Origin: CAYMRB01 sp964392615
GTDB taxonomy: Bacteria; Planctomycetota; UBA8108
NCBI GenBank assembly: GCA_964392615.1
Contig: CAYMRB010000309.1
Coordinates: 1-12,374, forward strand
Direction of reading: 5' to 3'
DNA length: 12,374 nucleotides
The notes below the pieces were generated by a model that made no database searches, had not been told where the DNA came from, and saw only the letters and a program-made list of their open reading frames with translations. Both the position numbers and the translations under genes were made by a program. Each line of letters starts with the position of its first letter. Positions within the stretch are counted from its first letter, which is position 1. Below, in pieces: positions 1 to 7,451 of the stretch.

Positions 1-109
1 AGGCGCCGTCGAGCGGTGGATTGAACCGCGCCTCGTCGTTCGCGACGAGCGGCGCGGCGGCCAAGAGAAGCAGGACGACGATCGACAGGAATCTCCGTGG
101 CGTGTTCAT
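1..109 (-). CDS. N-terminal fragment of an exported protein (runs off left edge)
   Basis: Reading leftward from the ATG at 109 gives MNTPRRFLSIVVLLLLAAAP and then LVANDEARFNPPLDGA, a classic Sec signal peptide: a basic start (RR), a leucine/valine-rich core and an AxA-like end near VAN-DEA. Only 36 codons lie inside the window, so the mature function cannot be read. An in-frame ATG at 142 would add 11 residues (MSAPSGRTIGG). The 109 start is preferred because it places the charged and hydrophobic parts of the signal peptide correctly; neither start has a convincing Shine-Dalgarno. It begins 22-55 bases after the stop of the GH27/GH36-type gene on the same strand, so it is probably the next gene of that operon and may be another secreted carbohydrate-active or carbohydrate-binding protein (inference). 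Confidence 0.6.
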   Translation of the reverse strand, partial: MNTPRRFLSIVVLLLLAAAPLVANDEARFNPPLDGA

Positions 110-163
110 GCCGCCGATGGTGCGGCCGGATGGCGCGCTCATCAAGCGCGGCGTCGCGATTCG

Positions 164-2362
164 CTATTTGGCGAACGCCATCGTCCATTCCACCGTGCGA
201 GTCGCTGACGGCACGACTCGGACCGTAGCGACCTCTTTCCCGTTGGCGATCTCGGCCTTTTCGCCTTCGACCTCGGCGGATTTCAGGCGGTAGCCTTGCG
301 GCAGGTGGACGGTCAGCACGTACGGATCGCCCTCGACGACCGCGCTCTTGCCGGACAGCGCGTTGCCGCCCGCGTCCCACTTCTCAGCGAGGAGGCTGAC
401 GCCGCCCTGGGTGATGTGTCGCGTGGTCGACACGACCCACGGGTGCGGACGCGCCTCGCGGATGGCGAAGACATGCATGCCGTCGTTCGCGTCCATCGCG
501 GGAGCGGTGAACGAGCCCTTGAACTTGCCGAGATACGTCTGGTTCCAGAACTCGAAGACGACGTACTCGCGATCCGCCGGCAAACCGAGATCCGCGAACG
601 CGACCTCCTGCGCCGGCAAACCCTTGTGGTGGAAGACCCACTTCGTCTTCTCTTTCTCTCCCCACTGGATGCGCGCCAACACCGACCAGCGCTCGAAGGG
701 GCGTTCGATCTCCTGCATCCACCAGGGAACCGTGCGTCGCCCCTGACCGTAGAGCTGTCCAGGGACGGTCGTGAGCACGGGCGCGCTGCGCTTCATGCCT
801 TCGATGTTCCGATCGTCCCGATACACCTCCATCTTGTCGCTGACCATGAGCACGCCGCCGGCCATGGCGCAGATCGCGGGACGAATGATCGTTCGCGCCG
901 GCACGGGGTCGTCCAGCGCGAAGACCGACATCATCGCGTCCATGTCCATCAGCCAACCGCCGAGCACATCGCAGTGGTCGGGATCGTTCCGCCAGAGCAC
1001 GCCCTCCAGATCGTTGTACTGGGCCAGCGTGCGCGGTTGGAATCCGTCGTTGCTCAAGCGAGCGCCGTCGACCAGTCCGACGACCTTCCTCGCGTTGCCG
1101 ACGGTGTGACAGGCGAGGACGTAGACGTCGGGTCCCAGCTCCTCGCGGGCCACCTTGTCCCATGTGCGCAGGAACGCCTCCGGCGTCGTGCGGTTCTTCG
1201 CGAAGAACTCGGCGCAGTTCTTATTCTGGTATGCGCGCAGCAGATCTCCGGTGCCGTCGATCTTGACGTAGTTCCAGCCTTGCTCCGCCAGACCGCGATA
1301 GAGCGCGCGAATCATCGTCTCCACGGCCTCCTCGTTGGCCGTGTTCAGCGAGCAGAAGCCGTGTTGCTGATGCGGCTTGCCGTCGGCGCCGGGGACGAAC
1401 CAGTCCGGATGCTCTGCGATGAAGTCCCGCACGCCAGGGTCGGTGGGACGGTGCACACGGTGGACCCAGATGCCGGGAACCATGCCGGCGTCGCGGATCG
1501 ACTTCATCGCGCCCTGCCAGCCGTTCGGGTACTTGCGCTCGTCCCAATTGAGCCAGTTCCACGGCGCGCTGCCGTTGCCCTTCTGATAGCAGTCGTCGAG
1601 CTGCATGTAGTCGTAGCCGAAATCGGGCAGCTTCTTCTCGACGAACACCGCCAAGACCCCGTCGAGCACCTCCTGCGTGAAGCCGCCGCGGTACGACCAC
1701 CAGGTGCAGTAGCCCGTCAGCGAGCCCGGCCAGATGTCATACGTCCAGGGCTCGTAGTAGGTGTACCCCTTGTGCTTCTGATAGAGACGCGGGCTGAACA
1801 CGAGCTCCAGCGTCGCACCGCGACTCTCCCATGCGAAGGTTCGACGATCCTTGTCGCTGCCGGCAGGCACGATCCGCGTTGCGCCATCGCCTGGGCCGAC
1901 CAGCGACCAGTCCCAGCGCCGGTCGTAGATGGCGTTGTTGCGCAGATTGCGACTCAGACCGACGCTGTTGCGGACATAGGGAAGACGCTTCTGCGCCTCC
2001 GATGGCGTCTCGGCAGGAAAGGCCTGCGCGCTGCCGGTCACCTTGGCACGGAGGACGAGCGTGCGACCGTCTGCCGGCTGGGCCACCGCCAAGGTCAGGC
2101 GTTGCTCGACCTTGTCGCCCGCCGTCGATTTCGCGGACAGCTTGACGGCGGCCGTGACCGCGGCGCCGTCTCGGCTCTCGACGACCACGTCGGCGTCGAG
2201 GACCGCGACGCCGCGATAGCGCAAGCTGAGCGTCCCCGTCTCGGCTGTCCACGAGACATCGGCCGGAGCGTTCGGCGGCGGCTTGACGTCCGCTCTCGAG
2301 ACCGCGGCCAGTGCGATGACGGCGACGGTCGTTCGAAACGTAGTGATAGCGTGCCCGCGCAT
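164..2362 (-). CDS. Exported alpha-galactosidase-like glycoside hydrolase (GH27/GH36 type, clan GH-D)
   Basis: This 732-residue protein starts with a signal peptide (MRGHAITTFRTTVAVIALAA, cleavage near residues 22-25). Residues about 30-205 form an N-terminal beta domain of the kind preceding GH36 barrels. The barrel, about 210-520, carries the clan GH-D landmarks: DYMQLDDCYQ (251-260, substrate-binding DD), NYVKIDG (364-370) with D369 in the nucleophile position, and R435-x3-D439 in GARLSND, matching the RxxxD acid/base motif of GH27/GH36. Residues about 550-732 form a C-terminal beta region. Known family members release terminal alpha-galactose or alpha-N-acetylgalactosamine; the exact sugar here is inferred. 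The start at 2362 is supported by AGGATAGGA just upstream. It lies 49 bases after the glutamate-synthase-family gene on the same strand, so co-transcription is likely. It could be a divergent GH36 acting on another alpha-linked sugar. Confidence 0.85.
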   Translation of the reverse strand: MRGHAITTFRTTVAVIALAAVSRADVKPPPNAPADVSWTAETGTLSLRYRGVAVLDADVVVESRDGAAVTAAVKLSAKSTAGDKVEQRLTLAVAQPADGRTLVLRAKVTGSAQAFPAETPSEAQKRLPYVRNSVGLSRNLRNNAIYDRRWDWSLVGPGDGATRIVPAGSDKDRRTFAWESRGATLELVFSPRLYQKHKGYTYYEPWTYDIWPGSLTGYCTWWSYRGGFTQEVLDGVLAVFVEKKLPDFGYDYMQLDDCYQKGNGSAPWNWLNWDERKYPNGWQGAMKSIRDAGMVPGIWVHRVHRPTDPGVRDFIAEHPDWFVPGADGKPHQQHGFCSLNTANEEAVETMIRALYRGLAEQGWNYVKIDGTGDLLRAYQNKNCAEFFAKNRTTPEAFLRTWDKVAREELGPDVYVLACHTVGNARKVVGLVDGARLSNDGFQPRTLAQYNDLEGVLWRNDPDHCDVLGGWLMDMDAMMSVFALDDPVPARTIIRPAICAMAGGVLMVSDKMEVYRDDRNIEGMKRSAPVLTTVPGQLYGQGRRTVPWWMQEIERPFERWSVLARIQWGEKEKTKWVFHHKGLPAQEVAFADLGLPADREYVVFEFWNQTYLGKFKGSFTAPAMDANDGMHVFAIREARPHPWVVSTTRHITQGGVSLLAEKWDAGGNALSGKSAVVEGDPYVLTVHLPQGYRLKSAEVEGEKAEIANGKEVATVRVVPSATRTVEWTMAFAK

Positions 2363-2411
2363 CGTCCTATCCTGTGTTGCTCGTTGCGTTGTGACTAGTT
2401 GTCGCCCGACG

Positions 2412-4053
2412 TCACGCGTCGAGAATCTCCAGCGCCTCGGCGTCCTGGATATCGGTCACGAACGGGACGTTCGTCTCCCGCTCGGTCTCACGGTTCGCCG
2501 AGAAGATGTCGTCGCGCGTCAATCCGTCGAGCGTGAACTTTCGCACGCCGGCAAGCAGCTGTTGGAGACCGGCGCCGAGCTTGTCGGCGAGCGTCCAGAC
2601 GGCGATCGCGCCGTACGGGATGTTCTTCATCTCGTCCTTGCCGACCTTCTTCTGGACGTCGTAGTAGCCGGCGAAGATCTCCTCGGCACTCGATCCCATC
2701 CCCCTGATCACCTTGGGCAGCTTGTCCCAGTTGCCGTTGACGCGACCCTTGGCGTCGGGATGCGGCGCGCCCTCGATGTTCGAGCCGAGGTAGCCGGGAA
2801 TCATCAGGGCGCGGCCCCATGCACACGAGCTTCGAGTAGGGAGCACCGAGCGCCAGCGACTTGAAGATCTGGTCTTCCTTGGCGAGGCCGCCGGCGAAGG
2901 CCATATCGACCGGTGGGATGCCCTTTCTCTCGAGAGTCGCGGCGTATTCGTACGCCTTCGCATGGAGGAGCAGCGAGGGAACGCCCCAGCTCTCCATCAT
3001 GTTCCACGGGCTCATCCCCGTGCCGCCGCCCGAACCGTCAATGGTGAGAAGGTCGAGCTTGGCATCGGCGGCGAACCGGATGGCCATCGCGAGGGCTTCC
3101 ATGCCGTAGGAGCCCGTCTTCAGCGAGATGCGCTCGAAGCCCAGGCCGCGAAGAAACTCCACGGCATCCATAAAGTCCTGTCGCACGTCATCGACCGAAG
3201 CGCGGTCCGTGTAGCCGAGGCGGCTGTGACGCGCGATCGACTTGATCGCGCCGCTCTCGAAGGCCTGGACGACTTCGGGCAGCGTCGGATCGGGATCGAC
3301 GATGTACCCGCGGTCCTTGAGGAAACGAGCGTAGTCCAGACTGTTCACCTGGATCTCGCCGCCGATCACCTTGGCGCCCTGGCCCCACTTGAGCTCCATG
3401 ATCACCTTGTCGCCGTACTTGTCGATCAGGTACTCGGCGACGCCGTTGCGGGAGTCCTCGACGTTCATCTGAACGATGATCGCGCCGTGGCCATCGTGGT
3501 ATCGCAGGAACGTGTCGATGCGACGGTCGAGCTCGGGGGCCTTGACGATCCGACCGTTCTCGATGACCGCCTCCCGGTCGACGCCGACGACGTTCTCGCC
3601 GACGACGATCGGGAATCCGACGAGCGCTGCGCCGATGGAGAAGGAGTCCCAGTACTTGGCCGCGATGAACGTCGAGCCGAGCGCGCCGGTCATCAGCGGC
3701 ACGCGGCACTTCGTCTTCAGCTCCTGCCCGAACTCCGTCTCGACCGAGACGTTCGGGAACACGCAATCGTCTGCGGAAGACGAGAGCCCTTGCGGCGGTG
3801 GATTCGCACCGTACAGATAGCCGTTGATGCGCAGCGAGTTGTACGACACGCCGACGTGCACCGTGTTCGCGCTACCGGCCGTGATCGCGCCGAAGTCGCG
3901 GGGGTAGAGTACCTTCCTCCCCTTCAGACTCGACAGCCACGTTTCGCAGCGTCCCTTGCAGTCCGCGCGACAGAGCGTGCACAAGCTCGATTCGCACGGG
4001 TTTCCGCGGTTGGCTGCGCCGATCGCGTCGTTGTTCTTCGACCAATCCGACAT
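2412..4053 (-). CDS. FMN-binding glutamate synthase family protein, frameshifted
   Basis: Two overlapping frames together make one family-like protein of about 546 residues. The first (from ATG 4053) runs to LVCMG at residue 413; the second continues RALMIPGYLGSNIEG to the stop at 2412. One extra G in the minus-strand GGGG run (2815-2818) separates them. Uncorrected, the product is 521 residues with an arginine-rich nonsense tail from residue 414. Visible family features are GQGAKVIGG (224-232), DGSGGGTGMSPW (339-350) and CMGRALMIPG, typical of the FMN-binding central domain of glutamate synthase. There is no glutamine amidotransferase domain, and no CPVG-type 3Fe-4S motif. Instead the N-terminus has C20, C25, C28, C32 and C36 (CxxCxxxCxxxC core), possibly a metal or Fe-S site. 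There is no signal peptide, so it is cytoplasmic. A good GGGAGGG ribosome-binding site lies at about 4062-4070. Family members of this stand-alone type may not make glutamate at all; the substrate is unknown. Confidence 0.85.
2815..2818 (-). other. Frameshift site (+1 G in a GGGG run)
   Basis: Upstream of this run the frame reads LVCMG. Deleting one G makes ATG-GGC-CGC-GCC-CTG-ATG, which reads MGRALM and continues for about 130 well-behaved codons to a stop. With the extra G the frame turns into an arginine-rich tail. The run is only four bases, so both a genuine indel and a read or assembly error are possible. No recognised programmed-frameshift signal is visible. Confidence 0.8.
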
Positions 4054-4061
4054 GCTATTCG

Positions 4062-4070
4062 TCCCTCCCT
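4062..4070 (-). promoter_or_regulatory. Strong Shine-Dalgarno of the glutamate-synthase-family gene
   Basis: The minus strand reads AGGGAGGGA about 8 bases before the ATG at 4053. This purine-rich block fixes the start codon and lies 26 bases or more downstream of the structured leader stem. Confidence 0.65.
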
Positions 4071-4096
4071 CTCGCTCACCCTAGCGCGTGGTGTCG

Positions 4097-4167
4097 CTAC
4101 AGCATCGAGCCGTGCCGGAGGATCCGGGCAGGCGGCGGCCAGGAGAAGGGCTTCTGCGATGCTGTAG
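4097..4167 (-). promoter_or_regulatory. Candidate structured 5' leader RNA (closing stem of 11 bp with inner hairpins)
   Basis: On the minus-strand transcript CTACAGCATCG (4167 to 4157) is perfectly complementary to CGATGCTGTAG (4107 to 4097), giving an 11-bp closing stem around 49 nt. Inside it are a small hairpin AGAA-GCCC-TTCT and a longer hairpin built on CCGGA-TCC-TCCGG (4127 to 4115), extended by TG/CA with a bulged C and then by GCCG/CGGC. Together they can draw a three-way-junction-like fold about 44 nt upstream of the start codon of the glutamate-synthase-family gene. I do not recognise the consensus of any known riboswitch. An unrelated inverted repeat, or a DNA-level site, remains possible. 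Confidence 0.4.
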
Positions 4168-4182
4168 TACTGCGGCAGTACT
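4166..4182. promoter_or_regulatory. 17-nt perfect dyad, candidate operator or RNA hairpin
   Basis: AGTACTGC-G-GCAGTACT is an 8-bp perfect inverted repeat around one base, weakly extended by TG/CA at the flanks. It lies in the gap upstream of the glutamate-synthase-family gene and is the only copy I see in the window. The symmetry and size suit a dimeric repressor such as a GntR- or LacI-type protein. As RNA it would form a 7-bp, 3-nt-loop hairpin directly abutting the 11-bp leader stem. No T-run follows on either strand, which argues against an intrinsic terminator. Confidence 0.45.
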
Positions 4183-4196
4183 CCACGGCAAACCTC

Positions 4197-4231
4197 AATA
4201 TAGATTGCCCTTTCCGAGGCGGGACTGTCAA
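4197..4231 (-). promoter_or_regulatory. Possible promoter elements before the glutamate-synthase-family gene
   Basis: The minus strand has TTGACA at 4231-4226, overlapping the stop codon of the GH99-like gene, and TATATT at 4202-4197. The 23-base gap is longer than a normal sigma-70 spacer, so they may not work as a pair. If TATATT is a -10 box, transcription would start near 4190, placing the 17-nt dyad at about +9 to +25 and producing a leader of about 137 nt. This is weak evidence, but this is the only AT-rich spot in the gap. Confidence 0.2.
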
Positions 4232-7200
4232 TATCCGTCGCGCGCGACGCGACGGATGCTCTCGGCGTCCATGGCGTAGTCGTAGATCCGCAGATCGTCG
4301 AGGAGCCCCCGAAAGAAGGCGCGATGTCCGACGTCGTAGCTGCCGATCACGAGAGGCTGCTGGTTGTCCTTCACCGCGCCGAATCGCTCCATCGTCCCCG
4401 CGAGTCTTCCGTCCATGTAGACCTTGATCGTCCGACGGTCGCAGGTGGCGGCGACGTGGACCCAGCGGCCGAGAGGCAAGGGCTCTCTCGCGCGGAGATG
4501 GTGGCTCCAGCGGGTTTGCGGCACTGCCCACGAGAGCCGCCCGTGTTCGAGGCCGAAGCGATAGCCGGCGTTGTCGCGTCCTCCGTGGATGCGATTCAGG
4601 AACCAGCGATCGACCTGGTCCGGGATCTCCGTCTTGATCCAGGCGGTGACCGTGATGCCCTTCCGCGGCGCCAACAGCGGGTCGGGCGCGACACGGATGC
4701 TGCCGCCGTCGCATACGAGGGCCTTGCCGTGGCGGCCCTGAACGCGGCTCGCCTGCTGCAGACGTCCTCCGAGACGGTGTCCGGAGTAGTCCCACGCCAG
4801 GTCGCTGCCGTCCGCCTCGTCGAACGTCCACCAGGCCACGAGCCCCTCCGCGTCGCCACCCGGAGCGAGCCTTCGCTGTCGTGTCTGCGCATCGCGACGC
4901 TTCTTGGCCTCGAATAGCTCCTCGTACGGTCCGAGGCCGATGTCCTCGGGTACGACGTCTTCGTGGCGCTCGGTCGTGGCAGCGAACGCGGCGCGCACGG
5001 CGTCGAGGTAGCCGAAGCCGTGCTCGCGATGCGGGAAGATGTAGTGGCCCTCCCCAAACTCGTTCCAGTTGTCGAGGAGGATCATCTTCGAGCCCAGGCT
5101 CTCGGCCGGAAGCGTATCGAGAAACGAGTCGGCCTTGCGGCACGCAGTCTCGAACCCCTGGGGAGTGAGACGCCACTTCGATTGGCTGGGGTGCCACGGC
5201 GTCGCGTCCCAGCCCATCGACACGGTCACGATGTCGGGAAGCACCGCGAGATCGCGACGAGCGCGCCAGTAGTCCTCCTGCGCCGCGATGGCCGTTTCGT
5301 CGTCGGGATCGTTCGCGATGGGCCAGCAGTAGCTGAAGCTGGCATCCATGCCGAGCCGAGCCAGGCGCTTCAGGTTCGCGGCTCTCGTGCTGCGATCCTC
5401 GGCCAGGATGTAGAGGCCGCTGAATCCTGCCTCGACACATGCCTCACGCATCGCGGCGAAGGCTCCGCGAACGGCGGCCTCGCTTCCCAAGTCCTCTACG
5501 ACGCGATGCGCCTGGTAGATGAACAGCACCGGCTTGTCGTCGATCACCAGATAGTTCGGCCTGCGGAAGTAGTTCTCCAGCCAGAACGGGAGCAGGTTTT
5601 CGAGAAGGTCGCGCTTCGAGCGGACTCCCCAGCGCCCCTTCAGCTGGTTCTCCCACATGATCGCGAAGTGGAACCGATCGCCGTATCGGGAGTGGAACAG
5701 GCCCTCGTGGAGCGCATGCCCGAGGAATGGCCGGACGGGCCCCTCCTGCGAGCCGCGGTACCAGCAGTAGACGAAGAAGTCGATCCCGTGCTCGAGCGCC
5801 CACTTGATCTCCCAGTCCGTCACGTCGGGATCGTGCTCGTCATACCAGCCGAGCACCGGTTCGCGCTTCGGGAACGGCTCGATCAGCTCCCAACCGCCGG
5901 AGCGTGCGCCCTGCTTCCAGAGCGGACAGTAGTGCGCTCCCACGAGTCGCTTGGTCGCGATCGGCCTCGGCGCGGGTACAGCGTCCGTCTCGACGATCGG
6001 CCGGGCCCGATGAACGTCCAGCCGTGTTGCAGCGGTCGTCGGCGTCATGGCGTGAGCGGACAGCGCGATCGTGGCGACGCCGTGCAGCGGAGTGTCGGCC
6101 TCGACGCGATACACGGCTTCCGCTGTGTCTCGATACCCGAGCCGGCCCAGGTCACGTCTCGTGCCGTCCAGCGACCGGACTCCGTCGGGAAGCCCGAGAA
6201 CGGCGCTGAACGGCCCTCCCGGGCCCGCCGTGTTGCGGAATCGCGCCACGATCGTGAACGGGCGACCCGCACGCAGGTAAGGCGGATCGGCGTAGCACAG
6301 CTCGACCGTGCCTTCGGGCGGACCGGCGGCATCGTCTGCGGCCTGCAGCGACTCCAGCGTGACCTCTTCCGTATCGCGGCTGAACGCGAGAGCGAGCCTC
6401 TTCAGATCCGATCGCCACTCGGGAAAGTCCGCCATGGCGACCGCGTAGCTATGACTGCGTCCGTCGCCGATGAGCGGAACCGTCACCTCGCGCTTGCCGG
6501 CGGTCGTCTCGGCATAGAGCTTCATGGACTCGCCGCCCGTCGCAGCCAGGCGAAGAGTGAGAACGTCCGAGTCGGGCAGATCGGCAGGAAGCGAGGCGGT
6601 CGCCATGACGCCCATCGGCGCGTCGATCCGTGCCCGGACCAGCGCGTCTTCTTCGGAGGTCGTGATCCGCGCGCCGACTCCGAACCAGCCCCGCGTGGCG
6701 CTCGCGTGCGATCCCCTTCGTGTCAGGAGCGTCTCGACCTCGGTCAGAGGGCTGGACCAAATGCGCAGGATCTTCATCTTGCCTCGGAACCGCGCGCCCT
6801 CGAAGGAGGCCGAGCCGCCCACCTCCAGCGCGGCGTCGAGGCGCGCTGGCGAACCGGTGCGTAGCGCCCGGAAGGTCCGGTCGTTCACGCGCATCCACAT
6901 GCGGGAGCCATCCCAGCTCGCCGTGACGCGGTACCACGTTTGAGGCTCGATCTCGATCGAATACAGGCGGGGTTCGAGTTGCGCGCCGATGTTGACGAAG
7001 AACGAGAGACGCCCGCCCTCCGCCGGCGCATCCATGCGCAGGAGCAGCAGTCCCGGTTGCTCGAAGACCCGGTGCTCCGCTGTGACGTCATCGAAGAGGA
7101 TCTCCACATCGATCGCGAAACCTCGCGCCGACCGGATTCCCGGCGCGACCCGTAGGCTCTCCGTGCCGTCGAAGACGCGCGTTTCGGTGTGGCGGTAGAG

Positions 7201-7275
7201 TTCGGACGATTCGGGGCCTGCGACGGCGACCGCAGAAGAGAGAACCGCGAGCAGGAGTGGGACGCAGCGCAGCAT
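4228..7275 (-). CDS. Exported GH99-like glycoside hydrolase with N- and C-terminal LamG-type domains
   Basis: A 1015-residue secreted protein with signal peptide MLRCVPLLLAVLSSAVAVAG. Domains by eye: a concanavalin/LamG-like beta sandwich (about 30-185), a second beta region (about 200-310), an Ig/CARDB-like domain (about 325-425), a GH99/WbsX-like barrel (about 443-770) and a C-terminal LamG domain (about 812-1012; GLVAWWTFDE, ITVTAWIKTE, GRWVHVAATCD, GLLDDLRIYD). The barrel opens with VGAHYCPLW and has FFVYCWYRG (500-508). NWNEFGEGHYIFP (736-748) supplies E739 and E742, with the E-x-x-E spacing of the catalytic pair in GH99 endo-alpha-mannosidases. GH99 enzymes cut alpha-mannan chains internally; many GH99-like relatives are uncharacterised, so activity on mannose is inference. 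The LamG domains probably bind carbohydrate. An AGGAG site 10 bases before ATG 7275 supports the start. It is divergent from the GH78 gene. Confidence 0.82.
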   Translation of the reverse strand: MLRCVPLLLAVLSSAVAVAGPESSELYRHTETRVFDGTESLRVAPGIRSARGFAIDVEILFDDVTAEHRVFEQPGLLLLRMDAPAEGGRLSFFVNIGAQLEPRLYSIEIEPQTWYRVTASWDGSRMWMRVNDRTFRALRTGSPARLDAALEVGGSASFEGARFRGKMKILRIWSSPLTEVETLLTRRGSHASATRGWFGVGARITTSEEDALVRARIDAPMGVMATASLPADLPDSDVLTLRLAATGGESMKLYAETTAGKREVTVPLIGDGRSHSYAVAMADFPEWRSDLKRLALAFSRDTEEVTLESLQAADDAAGPPEGTVELCYADPPYLRAGRPFTIVARFRNTAGPGGPFSAVLGLPDGVRSLDGTRRDLGRLGYRDTAEAVYRVEADTPLHGVATIALSAHAMTPTTAATRLDVHRARPIVETDAVPAPRPIATKRLVGAHYCPLWKQGARSGGWELIEPFPKREPVLGWYDEHDPDVTDWEIKWALEHGIDFFVYCWYRGSQEGPVRPFLGHALHEGLFHSRYGDRFHFAIMWENQLKGRWGVRSKRDLLENLLPFWLENYFRRPNYLVIDDKPVLFIYQAHRVVEDLGSEAAVRGAFAAMREACVEAGFSGLYILAEDRSTRAANLKRLARLGMDASFSYCWPIANDPDDETAIAAQEDYWRARRDLAVLPDIVTVSMGWDATPWHPSQSKWRLTPQGFETACRKADSFLDTLPAESLGSKMILLDNWNEFGEGHYIFPHREHGFGYLDAVRAAFAATTERHEDVVPEDIGLGPYEELFEAKKRRDAQTRQRRLAPGGDAEGLVAWWTFDEADGSDLAWDYSGHRLGGRLQQASRVQGRHGKALVCDGGSIRVAPDPLLAPRKGITVTAWIKTEIPDQVDRWFLNRIHGGRDNAGYRFGLEHGRLSWAVPQTRWSHHLRAREPLPLGRWVHVAATCDRRTIKVYMDGRLAGTMERFGAVKDNQQPLVIGSYDVGHRAFFRGLLDDLRIYDYAMDAESIRRVARDGY

Positions 7276-7451
7276 CGAGCCGGATCTCCTGAGTCAGAGC
7301 CTACAGGTGCAAGAGTCCATGGAAGCCGAGCCGAGAGCATCTGGGAAGATTGACTTTCGATGAGCCGACGCGAATGGTGAACACGAAGTTCGTGCATGGT
7401 TCCGGCTTGCGGACCTCGCGCGGCCAAGTGCGGCCTTTGAGGAAGAGCCTC
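7276..7451. promoter_or_regulatory. Divergent intergenic region between the GH99-like and GH78 genes
   Basis: This 176-base gap must hold the promoters of both genes. A TTGACT at 7350-7355 on the plus strand is followed 17 bases later by AATGGT, a poor -10 match. I see no convincing operator: only short palindromes such as CTGAGTCAG (7289-7297) and TCCATGGA (7316-7323). The Shine-Dalgarno sites of both flanking genes, AGGAG (minus strand, 7290-7286) and GAGGAAG (plus, 7439-7445), are clear. Confidence 0.4.

Noticed and set aside
296..2398. 700-codon open frame on the plus strand opposite the GH27/GH36-type gene
   Set aside because: It is antisense to a gene with clear motifs, is rich in Arg, His, Val and Asp as expected of a high-GC shadow frame, and shows no recognisable domain.
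2815..2818. Programmed ribosomal frameshift at the GGGG run
   Set aside because: No slippery heptamer, release-factor-type stop or downstream pseudoknot is evident; a simple indel or sequence error is more economical.
2962..4167. 401-codon open frame on the plus strand covering the glutamate-synthase gene and its leader
   Set aside because: Antisense to a recognisable enzyme, no motif, no plausible ribosome-binding site; it also crosses the leader dyad.
4166..4182. The 17-nt dyad as an intrinsic terminator of the GH99-like gene
   Set aside because: No T-run follows on the minus strand and the loop is minimal; an operator or leader hairpin fits better.
4963..6864. 633-codon open frame on the plus strand opposite the GH99-like gene
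   Set aside because: Composition is that of a shadow frame, with no signal peptide or motif; the opposite strand encodes a well-formed catalytic domain.
7289..7323. Short palindromes CTGAGTCAG and TCCATGGA in the divergent region as operators
   Set aside because: Arms of only 4 bp are expected by chance, and the first overlaps the edge of the GH99-like gene's ribosome-binding site.
7350..7451. Upstream extension of the GH78 gene from the TTG at 7350
   Set aside because: It would bury the signal peptide 34 residues inside the protein, whereas the ATG at 7452 has a good Shine-Dalgarno and an exact signal-peptide start.
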